A DNA stretch of 62,000 nt from Symbiodinium natans (GCA_905221605.1 CAJNDS010001668.1:732276-794275); one strand, 5' to 3'; counted from the first letter of the stretch, positions 10,345-21,613 are shown. A program made the numbers and translations. Notes: a model not told the origin generated them from the letters alone.

Positions 10345-12092
10345 TTATTCTTCCTTATAAGGACAATATGGGGTGCATTGTCTTTCTTTTTTGTTGTATT
10401 CTTCTGGGGTTCTTTAGCAAATTGCAGTTAGGGTTTTTTAACGTTAAAAAACCCTAAATTGTCCCCTTTTTTGTTGTATTCTTCTGGGGTTCTTTAGCAA
10501 ATTGCAGTTAGGGTTTTTTAACGTTAAAAAACCCTAAATTGTCCCCTTTTTTGTTGTATTCTTCTGGGGTTCTTTAGCAAATTGCAGTTAGGGTTTTTTA
10601 ACGTTGTCCTTATAAGGAAGAATATTAATATATATATATATATAAATATATCATTTTTGTTGTATTCTTCTGGGGTTCTTTAGCAAATTGCAGTGGTACT
10701 CTTCGGAGCTCAGGGATTCTGCGCTTCAGGCTTCGGGCCCAGGAAGTGAGCGCTGAAGTTCATTCGGGTTTAGGGTTTAGGGTTTAGGGTTTAGGGTTTA
10801 GGGTTTAGGGTTTAGGGTTTAGGGTTTAGGGTTTAGGGTTTAGGGTAGCATTTTGTCCATGTGACTGACTGAGACATGTCAAAGACTAGCTCAGTGAATG
10901 TGGTAAGGGTGTGTACATATGTGTATATATACACACACACTTCATGCACATTTGTAACTATGCTGATTTTTTCACGAATGTAGTACCCACATCAAGGTAA
11001 GATTGTTTAAGTTTCTTAGCAGCTTGAGAACCCAGTTGTTATGCTTGGAGCCGCAAAGGCCACACGAGGCGGATTCGTTGAGTAGCTCTTGGGATCTTTT
11101 GCTCTACCCTGGTTTCTTGCTTCGGGTGTAAGGTTTGTAGAGTTTTGGGCTTGGCAGCCCTGCTGTAATATGTACCACGCTCCGTCTTTGAAGAAGCATC
11201 GCGGTGATGGGTGCCCTCGTTCGGAAATTCTAACACCATGCTGAAGATGACCTGAGTCTTCAATCATATGGGGGGTTTGTTCCCTAAACCCTAAACTACC
11301 CTAAACCCTAAACCCTATATTGGGGTCCCATGAGGGACTTCTTACGCAGATTGTCGAAGAGGCCCCCAACCTCCCATCAAAGTGCAACGCTTCCATGGCA
11401 TCATGCTTTCGACACAAGAAGCCCTAAACCCTGAACGAAGGCCGAAGGTGAATGGAGGAGTCGCTGGAACCCTCGTGTGTTTTCACGTGTGTACAGTATA
11501 CATGAATATATGTGTATACACATATATGTGTATACATATATATATATATATACTTATACTAATATACTTCTATGTGTGTATAGAAATACAACAATTTGAA
11601 GAATAACAAGACCGACATTAATATCAATAATAATGATAATGACAATCATAATCTTTGTAGTAATGACAAAAACAATAATCATCATGGCAATATCAATAAT
11701 AAGATTAATAATCTGAATAAGCATTTTTCTGTCCTCACCCTCAGCCGGTGACATTTGCGCCTATGCTGTTAACTGCAAGCCTGGCCATAAACACCCTATA
11801 GTCCTAAACCCCAAACCTCTATAAACCCTAACCCTCTCTAAGGCTGAACCTGCTTCTGACCAGAGACCTCCAAGTGAAGGCTCTCCAGCTTCGTGTGAGC
11901 CACAGGCAGTGCTCCTAATTTACATGTGTACATATATATATATATATAGATATAGACATAGATGTCTAGGCATATGGCTTCTGAATGAGCTTTGGGTTAT
12001 CTTTACCCCCACCCCCACCCTCACACATGCTAGGTCTAGGGTTGAGGCTTGAGGTTTAGGGTTTAGGGTTTAGGGCTGGGTCTAGGTTTCAG
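9941..12092. repeat. kinase intron: hairpin repeats, AT tracts, array
   Basis: Holds the nested inverted repeats at 10229-10695, a TTTAGGG array at 10764-10845, AT/CA microsatellites (10305-10340, 10915-10940, 11510-11560, 11930-11955) and degenerate AAT repeats at 11600-11715. A short coding-like piece at 11745-11779 (PMLLTA) could be the kinase segment after DLKP, but it joins poorly and is not called. Confidence 0.65.
10387..10640. repeat. three 80 bp tandem copies with internal palindrome
   Basis: TTGTTGTATTCTTCTGGGGT recurs at 10391, 10471 and 10551 (period exactly 80 bp), with a fourth detached copy at 10653. Between copies sits a perfect 30 bp palindrome, centred on AACGTT with TTAGGG/CCCTAA at its outer ends, complete twice and truncated once. 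The array is enclosed by an inverted pair of CTTCCTTATAAGGACAA near 10348 and 10606. Confidence 0.85.
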
Positions 12093-12122
12093 TGTGATCT
12101 GCATGGACGCTTCCGGGCCAAG
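12093..12122 (+). CDS. kinase exon before DFG
   Basis: Ten codons, CDLHGRFRAK, lie between a TTTCAG acceptor and a GC donor. Joined to the next exon they give RAKVTDFGISK, the beta8-DFG segment. This is a very small but phase-perfect exon. Confidence 0.6.
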
Positions 12123-12275
12123 GCGATCAGTTTGCTCAAGCGTTTAGCATGCTGTTGCTAAGGCCTCGCGACGGGCAGAGAGACCTAAACCGTAAACTCT
12201 AAACCCTAAACCCTAAACCCTAAACCCTAAACATGTGTTGCCCTTTCTATCTTTTCAAGTTACTTGACGTGTTTT

Positions 12276-12390
12276 CTAGGACCCAGAGTGGGCCCTCATT
12301 TCCTTTTTTCACTGTCTAGGCTCTCTTCTAAGCACCTCCACACCAAAAACATCGCACCCTGTTGATTCCTAAATTCCTCTTGGGTCCAGT
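12276..12390. mobile_element. MITE, GGACCCAGAGTA family copy 1
   Basis: The left end CTAGGACCCAGAGTGGGCCC and the right end CTCTTGGGTCCAG form imperfect terminal inverted repeats. The family has further copies at 17375-17483, 21614-21719 and 57168-57280, all about 105-115 bp with a T-rich body. Confidence 0.6.
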
Positions 12391-12486
12391 TTTGGAGGCT
12401 CGAACGCATTCAACCCGATTCTACAATCCTAACTGCAGAGCCTGCCGAGGCCCTTTTGGCGCCTGAATAATTAGAACAAGGTTTGG

Positions 12487-12593
12487 GGGCTACTATGGTA
12501 TGATTATGCAGGGACCATAGGGGAGCTCTATTAGTTTAGGGTTTAGGGTTTAGGGCTTAGGCTTTAGTATCTATTCCGACCCCTATACTAATG
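12487..12593. mobile_element. MITE, TAATGTAGGGG family copy 2, carrying TTTAGGG
   Basis: The ends CTACTATGGTATGATTA and CGACCCCTATACTAATG resemble the 4216 copy. The body contains about three TTTAGGG-type units (12535-12565) absent from the 4216 copy. Confidence 0.4.
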
Positions 12594-12612
12594 AAGTACA
12601 GCGTGTTTGCAG

Positions 12613-12663
12613 GTAACGGATTTCGGCATCAGCAAGGCCGGTGTGTCGTCGTTTAGATGTCAG
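12613..12663 (+). CDS. kinase exon: DFG motif
   Basis: Seventeen codons beginning VTDFGISKAGVSSFR. The DFG aspartate (Mg2+ ligand) is present. The acceptor is TTTGCAG. The donor is ambiguous within CAGGGTC, where the same CAGG occurs at the downstream acceptor, as is common at dinoflagellate introns. Confidence 0.7.
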
Positions 12664-13197
12664 GGTCAATGGGTTTAGGGTTTGGGGTGTAGGGGGTAGG
12701 TGATTCATGGTCAATGGGCCAGGCGTTAGATGCAGGGACTCGCGTGGCGAGTTGCCCAAGCTTCGCGGCAAGATCTGCAGTGGATTCTGTCAGGGTTTCA
12801 GGACAAACGCGCCAAGCGTAGATGCAAGCTCCCTAAAACCCGACAAGCCAGACCCTAAACCCTAGCCCGAAACCCTAAACCCACTAAACTCCAAGTATCA
12901 AAGCAACACGAACCCCGGAAATCGTCCGTGGAGTCGGCTTCGGGCTGCACAAGGTCGCAGTTCTACCACTTTGATACTTGGGTGTTGGGCTTCAGGGCTA
13001 AGGTTTGGGGGGCTAAGGAGCTTGGGGAGCTTCGGGGCCTAAATTAAGGGCCTTAAAAGGTCTAGGGGGTCTAGGGTTTAGGGTTCATGGAGGGGGAGAA
13101 CTAAAGGTACAACTGGCGGTGTCCGACCGCACCCGTGAACTTCCCAGTAAGCCCCCATCAGGCTTTTGGTGCTTCTTCCTAGCCTGAGCCCTAACCC

Positions 13198-13555
13198 CGG
13201 AACGCCTAAACCCTAAACCCTCAACCCTGAACCCTAAACCCTAAACCCTAAGCCCTAAGCCCTAAACCCTAAACCCTAAACCCTAAACCCTAAACCCTAA
13301 ACCCTAAACCCTAAACCCTAAACCCTAAACCCTAAACCCTAAACCCTAAACCTGACAGCAGGTCCTCCCTAGAAGGAGAGGATGCCTACAGACCGACAAG
13401 CAGCCAGCTCCGCGGATGACCGGGGGAGTGGGCGACCCCAGCTGTGGGTTTAGGGTTTAGGGTTTAGGGTTTAGGGTTTAGGGTTTAGGGTTTAGGGTTT
13501 AGGGTTTAGGGTTTAGGGTTTAGGGTTTAGGGTTTAGGGTTTAGGGTTTAGGGTT
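13198..13555. repeat. opposed telomere arrays flanking a kinase exon
   Basis: About 150 bp of CCCTAAA (13198-13350) ends immediately before the exon at 13362-13427, and about 110 bp of TTTAGGG (13446-13555) starts immediately after it. The 66 bp exon sits in the loop of a potential telomere-repeat hairpin. Confidence 0.95.
13362..13427 (+). CDS. kinase exon: activation loop
   Basis: Twenty-two codons, basic, ending PRMTGG. The next exon begins VGTWRYMAPEV, so the junction reads GGVGTWRYMAPEV, a normal activation-segment/P+1 sequence. The acceptor is ACAGCAG and the donor GT. Confidence 0.65.
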
Positions 13556-13814
13556 CTTGGTTGAGGGTTGAGGGTTGAGGGTTTAGGATTTAGGGTTTAA
13601 CTTGAGGGAGAGTTGGGTTTAGGGGTACAGGGGTTTAATGTTTTTGGGGGTTTTGGGTTGTTGCTAGGATTTCGGGTTTTAACGAGGGGGAAGGGTTGAT
13701 ACACTTTAGGGCCTTTTTTTTGAGGGGGGGGGGGGTTCGTGGTGTCGCGGGTTGGGGTTAAGGCGAAGGGCTCGGGCCTTCTCTAGTTAGGGGCTGCCTC
13801 ATTCGGCACCCCAA

Positions 13815-13930
13815 ACTGGTAGGTACCTAGGGAACCTTAGGGAAGCTTGCGGAGCCTTAGGGAGTTGTAGGGAGTATGAGGGAACCTTGGGTTACATACC
13901 CCCGTTGAGCCCCCCTCCCTTAAGAACCCC
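13815..13930. repeat. dispersed repeat (GGTAGGTACCTAGGGAACC family)
   Basis: GGTAGGTACCTAGGGA, then CCTTAGGGA-type units and GGGTTACAT, also appears at 18445-18505 and, cut by the window edge, at 61958-62000. It is probably a small non-autonomous element; its ends are not certain. Confidence 0.5.
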
Positions 13931-14292
13931 AAATTTCAAGTCTTTCCAACAGCCACGGAAGCCTTAGCTTGCCGGGGCTTGCACCGAAGCCCGAAACCCT
14001 AAACCCTAAACCCTGAACCCTAAACCCTAAACCCTAAACCTCTAAACCCCTAAACCCCTAAACCCCTAAACCCCTAAACCCCTAACACGCAGTTCACGGA
14101 TGCCAGGCCTTGGGTAGGGACCGCAAAGCCCTACCCTTCACCTCCCCACAAGCCCCAAGATCCAAAACCAGACTTGCTTCCCAAGGAGGGGCTAGGGTTT
14201 AGGGTTCGATAGGGGTGAGGGCTTAGGGTACCGAATATGGAAAGCTAAAATGATCCGAAGCCCCCAGCCCCTATTAAGGCCTCCCAAGTAAG

Positions 14293-14332
14293 GTCGGAAC
14301 TTGGCGATATATGGCACCAGAAGTCGTCCGCA
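14293..14332 (+). CDS. kinase exon: APE motif
   Basis: Encodes VGTWRYMAPEVVR, subdomain VIII of a TKL-type kinase. The acceptor is AAGTAAG and the likely donor GC (phase 1). Joined to 16158 it gives VVRSYQQYTDRVDVYSF. Confidence 0.75.
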
Positions 14333-15123
14333 GCTGGGTGAAGATTTTGCGGCTTCCGTGGGTTAAGGGCTGAACCCTTAAACCCAACTCTCCCTCAAGT
14401 TAGCCCTAAACCCTCAACTCTCAACCCTAAACCCTAAACCCTGAAATCCTAAACCCTAAACCCTGAACCCCAAAAGCTGACCCTACGCCGTGTTCGGTTC
14501 GATTGGGGGTGGCGTTGTATGTATCAGAGAATCCAATGCCAATCATTTGAGGAGTATTCCTTGAAATGGAAGGGTTCCTCATTTATGGTTTAAGGAACTT
14601 GCCTTAACTTATAAGTTTGGGGCTCTGTGGTTTGGGGTTTTAAGTTTTGGATCATTGGGGTTTGGGTTTCAGGGTTAGGGTTTGGTGTTTAGGGTTAAGT
14701 GTTGGGGCCCTGACGTTGTTTAGGCGCAGGCGGGACTTAGTGTTTCTCTTTCGGTTGTAAGGTTCATGCTTTTCGATCTATAGCCTAAACCCTAAACCCT
14801 AAACCCTAAACCCTAAACCCTAAACCCTAAACCCTAAACCCTAAACCCTAAACCCTAAACCCTAAAGGGTTTAATTTGAGGTCTAAAGCCTACGCCGCAG
14901 ATGGTTTGGTCACTGAGGGCTGAGGGCCCATGCATGCTTGTTTGCGGCTTCATTGTGCTAATTTAGGGCCCTTTGTTGGGAATTTCCTAAACCCTAAACC
15001 CTGAACCCTTCTTTTGGAAATACGGGGCCTTGTTTTGGGGAATTTCGGGGCCTCATTGGCCCTTGCGACCCATGATCTGGGGGGTGGCAGCCCCAAACCC
15101 GTCACCTTGTTCAGGGTTTCAGG

Positions 15124-15480
15124 GTGTAGGGCTTAGGATGGGGTTTAGGGTTAGGGTTTAGGGTTTAGGGTTTTAGGGTTTTAGGGTTTTAGGGTTTTAG
15201 GGTTTTAGGGTTTTAGGGTTTTAGGGTTTTAGGGTTTTAGGGTTGTAGGGTTTTAGGGTTTTAGGGTTTTAGGGTTTTAGGGTTTAGGGGTTTAGGGTTT
15301 TAGGGTTTTAGGGTTTTAGGGTTTTAGGGTTTTAGGGTTTTAGGGTTTTAGGGTGTTAGGGTGTTAGGGTGTTAGGGTTTTAGGGTTTTAGGGTTTTAGG
15401 GTTTTAGGGTTTTAGGGTTTTAGGGTTTTAGGGTTTTAGGGTATTAGGGTTTTAGGGTTTTATTAGGGTTTTAGGGTTTT
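15124..15480. repeat. TTTTAGGG octamer array
   Basis: About 40 units of an 8-base variant (TTTTAGGG), with local TGTTAGGG and TATTAGGG subtypes in short homogeneous runs. It differs from the 7-base unit used elsewhere, indicating local amplification of a variant. Confidence 0.95.
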
Positions 15481-15831
15481 TGGGCCCTAGGATTTTATAA
15501 GAATTAGGGTTTTAGGGTTTAGGGTTGTAGGGCTAAAGGGCTTTAGGGTTTTATAAGAATTTGTGAAGCCCGCGCTGTATTCTAAACCCTGAACCCGCCG
15601 CGCTTTGTTGAATCCGCGACCGCCAACCGCGGCTCCGAGAAATCTTTGAATTCCCACGGACCCCAGCTACCTGCTACCCCACTACAAAACCCTAAACCCT
15701 CAACCCTAATCCCTAAACCCCATGCTGCGAGCTTCAACCCAGTGACCTGGTTCCTCTCGCCGGTTGGGGCAGTCAGGTATGATAACGTTTTGGGGCACTT
15801 CCGGCTGTGTTTGAATCTGAACGATCCCTCA

Positions 15832-16046
15832 GGGGTGCGGATGCAGAGGAGGATGCAAAGGTTGTGGACCTCATATTGAGTTTGCAAGAGAATATGCAGA
15901 CGCGTTTGCGTGGCTGCGCAGATGCCTCACACAAGTACAGCGCCCTGTTGCACGCAATCTCTTTGGAGACGGGGTTCGCCCGGGACCAGTATCTTCTGTC
16001 TGTTCTCACTTGCACCACCGACCAAGGCAATGCGGATTGCTATAGG
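15832..16046 (+). CDS. unplaced coding exon within kinase gene
   Basis: About 71 codons open in one frame after CCCTCAG, with strongly protein-like composition (contains EEDAKVVDLILSLQENM and LLHAISLETGFARDQYLLS). The helix-rich character is evident but I recognise no family. It lies between the APE exon and the DVYSFS exon. Included, it would insert about 70 residues there; skipped, the kinase reads through. It may be an alternative exon, a kinase insert or part of a nested gene. Confidence 0.5.
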
Positions 16047-16157
16047 GTTTGTAAGTTTGCCCCATCGGTTTAGGGTTTAGGGTATAGGGTTTTGGGGGGT
16101 TTAGGGTTTAGGGTTTAGGGTGTTTCGCCTCTAGGATTTTTGGGGCAACCCCGTCAG

Positions 16158-16220
16158 GCTACCAGCAATACACCGACCGTGTCGACGTCTACTCCTTCAG
16201 CCTGATTGCCGCACGCCCGA
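16158..16220 (+). CDS. kinase exon: subdomain IX
   Basis: Encodes YQQYTDRVDVYSFSLI, with the conserved Asp and SF of subdomain IX (DVYSFS is typical of TKL kinases). The acceptor is CCGTCAG; the 3-prime edge near CGCCCGAG is uncertain. Confidence 0.75.
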
Positions 16221-16236
16221 GACACCTTGCTTTGGG

Positions 16237-16340
16237 TGTAGGGTTTAGGGTTTAGGGTTTAGGGGTTTAGGGGTTTAGGGGTTTAGGGGTTTAGGGTTTA
16301 GGGGTTTAGGGTTAGGGTTTGGGGTTTGGGGTTTAGGGTT
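16237..16340. repeat. TTTAGGG/TTTAGGGG mixed array
   Basis: Alternating 7- and 8-base units immediately 3-prime of the subdomain IX exon. Confidence 0.9.
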
Positions 16341-17374
16341 CAGCTACTTAGGATTGGGTAGGGCTTTCCTAAACTCCAAGGGTAGACATATGGGCTCTGA
16401 ACATGGTCCCTCACCTCTTCTAAAGGGTTCTGAAGCATGGGCCCTTGGGTTGTGTAGGGTATAGGGGTTTGTAAGGGGCCCCCTGATAAGGGCTCATATT
16501 AAGGGACCGTGTCACTACCCTGAGATAAACCCTATAGCAATGTGGTGCTTATAATCCCTCAATCCTCAACTGCACCTCTCCTGCCTCTACCATCCTCTAC
16601 CTCTGAGTTTTCTGCATACCTGGAGGCTGCTCCACCAGACGCCGTACATCTCGAACCCCGGGCCCTAAACCCCAAATCCTAAACCCTAAACCCTAAACCT
16701 CCACGAACCCTCGATTCCTGGGTCTCCCTGCTCCTGAGGTCAATCCTAAACCTTTAAAACCCTAAACCCTTTAACCCTTGAAACCCGAAAAACCCTGTAA
16801 TGCTTGGTAGCCCATCGTCCTTTTTTGGGGTCCAAGGTTCCCTTGTTGATAAAGTTAACCAACCCCAAACGACGGGACCTTACTGTAATATGACTTCTGG
16901 CTAATATGCCAAGCCTTTTGCTCCCTTCACACCCTAGATCCTAACACCCCACAGACCATAAACGCTTGAAACCCCAAGCCCCAAGCGCACTAAACCCTCA
17001 ACTCTAAACCCCAAGCCCTCAACCCTAAGCCCTAACCCTAAGCCCTAAGCGAATATTTGAACGTGAGCACCGCGTTGGAGACCAAAAGGAATTTTACTCA
17101 TGGGGTGGGGGTTGCAGGTTTGATGCCTTGGGCACTCTGGGCACCTAAACCCCAAACCCTAAACCCTAAACTTTAGGGCTTAGGGCTCTGCGCCCGGGGT
17201 TTCGGGTTAGGGTTTAGGGTTAGGGTTTAGGGTTGAGTATGCCAGGGTTTGGTACTTAGGGTTTGGTTTAGGGGTTAGTTTAAGGTGGGGGAATCTCACT
17301 CTGGAACCCTCTGTGCGCGGCTGCTTCAGGTCTATTTTATCTTCTCCGGCAGGCCAGTTCCGCAAGGTCTTTTC

Positions 17375-17483
17375 GGACCCAGAGTAGGCCCTTATTCCCT
17401 TATTTCAGGGTTTAGGTTACCTTATAAGCCCCTTTAAGCCAAAAAGGGCACCCTTTTTATTCCCAGGGTACTCTCGGGTCTAG
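17375..17483. mobile_element. MITE, GGACCCAGAGTA family copy 2
   Basis: GGACCCAGAGTAGGCCC at the left and GGGTACTCTCGGGTCTAG at the right form imperfect inverted ends. The body contains the AAAAAGGG/CCCTTTTT hairpin seen in the other copies. Confidence 0.65.
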
Positions 17484-18042
17484 TCGTTTTTTTTTGGGAC
17501 AGTTGTCCTCCAATATGTTCGCGTGCCCCTAAACCCTATAAAGCCTTAACCGTTGAAGATCCCACTTTTGTGATGCCAGGGCAGGCCCAAACCCGCAAGC
17601 GCAAACGAGGAGTACGGTTGCTGAATGTTGTGCTGGTTTCCTTGGTCCCGCACTTCTTTTGAGTGGGGGGGGGGTCAGGTTTAGGGTTTTGGAGCTTAGA
17701 GCTCCCAAACTCCACCCCCGACCCTCAAACCCTGAAAGCTTCAAGCTTTTAAGCTCCACATCCCTTAGGCTGTACAAGTTCAGGGCTTTTATATTCTTGG
17801 GCTTGTAAGTCCAAGTCACATCCTAGACCACTGTGCCTCTACTCACTCGTTTTCGCGTTTAGGTAGCAGGGGCGAGGGTTGCCTCGCCATTAAAAGGGGT
17901 TTAGGGTTTAGGGTTTAGGGTTTAGGGTTTAGGGTTTAGGGTTTAGGGTCTGGGGGTTGCATGGGGGATATGATAGTTGGGGGTTTATCGCTTGGGGAAG
18001 CTTGAGCCCCCAAAACCCGCAACAAACAACCCCAAACTTGCC

Positions 18043-18138
18043 CACACCCCTAAACCCTAAACCCTAAGCCCTACACCCTAAACCCTAAACCCTAAACCCC
18101 AAACCCCAAACCCTAAACCCTAAACCCTAAACCCTGAA
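18043..18138. repeat. CCCTAAA array before kinase exon
   Basis: About 13 heptamers, ending 15 bp before the acceptor CCGCGAG of the exon at 18153. Confidence 0.9.
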
Positions 18139-18152
18139 CCGACCTCCGCGAG

Positions 18153-18217
18153 GCAGCCTTTCCACTCGTTTTGCGGGCCGGATCCCGAGAAGATCCTGAA
18201 GGCAGAGTGTGCTCAAG
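18153..18217 (+). CDS. kinase exon: subdomain X
   Basis: Reads QPFHSFCGPDPEKILKAEC, matching the PF-x-x-x-G-x-x-P-x-x-I segment after subdomain IX. The donor is GT. A few residues expected between 16220 and this exon are missing, so one small exon in the intervening intron may have escaped me. Confidence 0.65.
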
Positions 18218-18439
18218 GTTGGAAAAAATGGCTCGCCGGTTACCCAAAGCCCAAACCAGAAACCGCTAATTCATGGAGGAATCTATAGGGTTTAGGGTAT
18301 AGGGTTTAGGACTGAGGGTTGAGGGTTGAGGGTTCCCGCATGGCCACGGCATTCTTAGTTTACAAATGGGCGTAGATCCCAGGACTCAAGCTCAAGCTGA
18401 AGTTCTAGGATTCTTAAGGGAGGGGGGGGGTCTTATGGG

Positions 18440-19130
18440 CGGGGGTAGGTACCATAGGGAGCCTTAGGGAGTAGTGGGGAGTATTAGGGAACCTCGGGCT
18501 ACATTTACCAATTTCCATATGTAAAACAACCAGTCATTTCTAATGCGATTTCTCCATTTAATAGACACGATTATGGATTGTCCTTTATTTAAATCTAATA
18601 ATATTTTTGATTCTACTGAAAATTGACAATAAAATGATAATATTAACTCGGACCACCCCCCCGGGACGGGGCCTCCTAATAGATGGGTGAATCGGGCAAT
18701 TCGGACCACCCCGGGGCCCAAAATGGGCCCACGGGCCCGGAAGCACCCCCTGCCAGACCCCCCTCCTAGGCTATTTTTACACTTTTTTTGCTCTATTTTC
18801 TATTATTTACTCTTATTTTTCTAATTTTACCTTTTATGTCTTGTTTTTCTGTTCTTAGCTGCGTTGTCCCTGCCTTCCCTATCCTCGGCCCGGGGTCTGA
18901 CGGCCCCTCTGAGAGACGGCCAGCCTGCCTGAGGGGGGTCCAGAACCGGCCCAAAAGGGGGCCTCCTAATAGATGGGTGAATCGGGCAACTCGGACCACC
19001 CCCCCGGAACGGGGCCTCCTATCGACTGAAGCGACTCGATGATGTTCTGGTGCACCGGGATGTTATTTTTGATATTAATCGATGATCCATCTTTTTAAAA
19101 AATTATATTCTAGTTCTAAATCCCTTGACG
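18440..19130. mobile_element. AT-rich island with 45 bp direct repeats
   Basis: GGCCTCCTAATAGATGGGTG and its continuation (about 45 bp, ending GGACCACCCC) occur at 18668 and again at 18960, in direct orientation 291 bp apart. The surrounding DNA is AT-rich and free of heptamers, unlike its neighbours. It interrupts the dispersed GGTAGGTACC repeat after TACAT. It is probably an inserted element of unknown class. Confidence 0.45.
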
Positions 19131-19655
19131 ACCAAGTTTCAGGACCTTGTTGTATGCATTCAGTACCTTTATTGTCACAAGTAATACAACAATGACCCCC
19201 CCCTTGCACCCCTTTCCCTTGAGAACCCTACAATGAAGGTACGGGCACCCGGAAGTTCTTAACTTCCTATGCCCGGGAGGCCCTCAAAATATGAACGCTC
19301 GGCCCAGAGTCTGAGGGATATAGGAGTTGGGGACTCAGGAGTTAGGGATTCAGGGATATAGGATTCAGGGATATAGGGTTTAGGGATTTAGTTTAGGGAA
19401 TGAGGGCACCTTGGATTTCTTATTTTAGTAGAGCACCTTGATGTTGCACTTTTGATTAAGCCAAAGATTTCTTACCCAGAGCTGGGCCCTGAAAACCGTC
19501 AATAACCCTTACTCAGTGTACTTTGTTTCCCAAGGTGTTTCAGGCTTAGTTGTTTGGGGACGTCGGCGATACTGTAGCGGCCTGTACCTAAACCCTCTAC
19601 CCTATCCCTAAACCCTAAACCCTAAACTCGAAACGCACCTCTGTATCCCTAAACC

Positions 19656-20140
19656 CTAAACCCTAAACCCTAAACCCTAAACCCTAAACCCTAAATCCCT
19701 AACCTAAAGCCCGGAGTTCTGCGCAGGCGTACATTGCAGGTAAGGAGCCGAGACCCGACTTGGATCAGATCCACGGTCTCCTGGCCGATGAGTTGTTGGG
19801 TTTTTAGGGTTTAGGGTTTAGGGTTTAGGGTTTAGGGTTTAGGGTTTCAGGCTCGCGGAAGCCCCTAAACCCTCAGTAGCCCTAAACCCTAAACCCTAAA
19901 CCCTAAACCCTAAACCCTAAACCCTAAACCCTTAACCCTTAACCCTTAACCCTTAACCCTAAACCCTAAACCCTAAACCCCAATCTAGCGATTCAGGGTT
20001 GAGGGGTTGGGGCCTCCATCCTCCACGGTTTCGCGGGGCTTAGTGATGGGCTGGGGGAATCTTGGACCCCTAAACCCTAAACCCTAAACCCTAAACCCTA
20101 AACCCTAAACCCTAAACCCTAAACCCTAAACCCTAAACCC
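19656..20140. repeat. cluster of heptamer arrays around kinase exon
   Basis: CCCTAAA at 19656-19694, TTTAGGG at 19802-19850, CCCTAAA and CCCTTAA variants at 19883-19980, and CCCTAAA at 20069-20140. These flank the exon at 19727-19792 on both sides. Confidence 0.9.
19727..19792 (+). CDS. kinase exon: subdomain X-XI
   Basis: Twenty-two codons, AYIAGKEPRPDLDQIHGLLA plus two, with the G-x-x-PRPDL signature that precedes the C-terminal kinase helix. It follows AECAQ of the previous exon. The terminal CW/RP segment was not identified downstream, so the gene's 3-prime end is unknown. Confidence 0.6.
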
Positions 20141-20403
20141 TATGTCGGTTGGTGTTCTCTTTAAGTAGGGTTTCTGTCTTATAGTGGCATGTATTCGGGG
20201 TTTTTGTTGGGGTATCTAGGGGCTAATTTAAGGAATAAGGGCAGCAGATAAAGAGGCCACCAGCTGGCTAACCCCTAAACGCTAAACCAGATCCCACAAC
20301 CCTATGAACCCTGTGAACCCTATAAGCCCTTACCCTCGAAGCCCAGGCGCCGAGCTGAAACACTTTCTTGAGGAGCCGCCGCTTTGGGATGTTTTGGGGC
20401 TTG

Positions 20404-20800
20404 TGGGTCTAAACCCCTAAACCCCTAAACCCCTTAACCCCTGAACCCCTAAACCCTTAAAACCCTAACCCCCCAAACCCCTAAACCCCTAAACCTCTAA
20501 ACCCCTAAACCGCTAAATCCCTAAACCCCTAAACCCCTAAACCTCTTAACCCCTGAACCCCTGAACCCCTGAACCCCTAAACTCCTAAACCCCTAAACCC
20601 CTAAACCCCTAAACCCCTAAGCCCCTAAACCCCTAAACCCTCACTAAACCCCTAAACCCCTAAACCCCCAAACCCCTAAACCCCTAAACCCCTAGAACCC
20701 TAAACCCCTAAACCCCTAAAACCCTAAACCCCTAAACCCCCAAACCCGTAGACCCCTAGACCCCTAAACCCCTAAACGCCGAAACCCCTAAACCCTGAAC
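20404..20800. repeat. CCCCTAAA octamer array
   Basis: About 40 copies of an 8-base variant (AACCCCTA), with point variants. The unit differs both from the canonical heptamer and from the TTTTAGGG block at 15.1-15.5 kb. Confidence 0.95.
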
Positions 20801-21116
20801 ACGGTTTCAGTTTAAGAGCTCCCCCAAACTTCCCTGAGCCCTGAAGCCCCAAGCCTTAAACCCCAAAAAAGGGGTCAGGGTTTAGGGTTTAGGGTTTAGG
20901 GTTTAGGGTTTAAGGTTTAGGGTTTAGGGTTTAGGGTTTAGAGGGGTTAGGGTTCAGGGTTTAGGGTTTAGGGTTTAGGAAGCCCTGGGCCCAAAAGCAC
21001 TAAGCCCCAAATCCTCAGAACCGCGAAGCCTTAAACCGCCCTAAGCCATGAAAGCCCTCAGCCATGAAAAAGCCTGATTGGTGTGCAAAAGCCTAAGCCC
21101 AAAGACTCAAAATCCT

Positions 21117-21268
21117 TCAAGAACTACAAGAACTACAAGAACTACAAGAACTACAAGAACTACAAGAACTACAAGAACTACAGAGGTAAGAACCCCAAAC
21201 CCTAGACCCTAAACCCCAAAGCCCTAAACCCTAAACCCCAAAGAACTACAAGAACTACAGAGGTAAGA
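21117..21268. repeat. AAGAACTAC 9 bp tandem and duplicated 3-prime flank
   Basis: About eight copies of the 9-mer AAGAACTAC (21117-21183) are followed by a segment (AGAGGTAAGAACCCCAAACC and onward) that repeats at 21255 after two more 9-mer units. Confidence 0.85.
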
Positions 21269-21613
21269 ACCCCAAACCCTAGACCCTAAACCCCAAAGCC
21301 CTAAACGGTGTCTAAAGCCTAGAAGAACGTCTGGCTTAAGGTTCAAGGGTCGAGAGCCCGAAGACCCAAGTCCTGGCCCGTGCAATCTTAGAAGAAGGTT
21401 TACTGTTTAGGGTTTCGGGTTTAGGGTTTAGGGTTTCCTAACCCGAAAACCCTAAACACCCCAATGACTCGGAAGGCCCTGAAACCCGATCCCCTACGAA
21501 AGCCCTCTCAAACGCCCTGAACAAGCCCGAACCCTCTGATGCCACAGGACGCTTGGCATCCCAAGGCATCAATGCGCCCCTCCGCGGCGGAATGCGTGAA
21601 CAGGCCGGTTCGA

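Noticed and set aside
10387-10640. CRISPR-like array (regular 80 bp spacing)
   Set aside because: Whole units repeat, with no unique spacers, and the host is eukaryotic; it is a tandem duplication of a hairpin.
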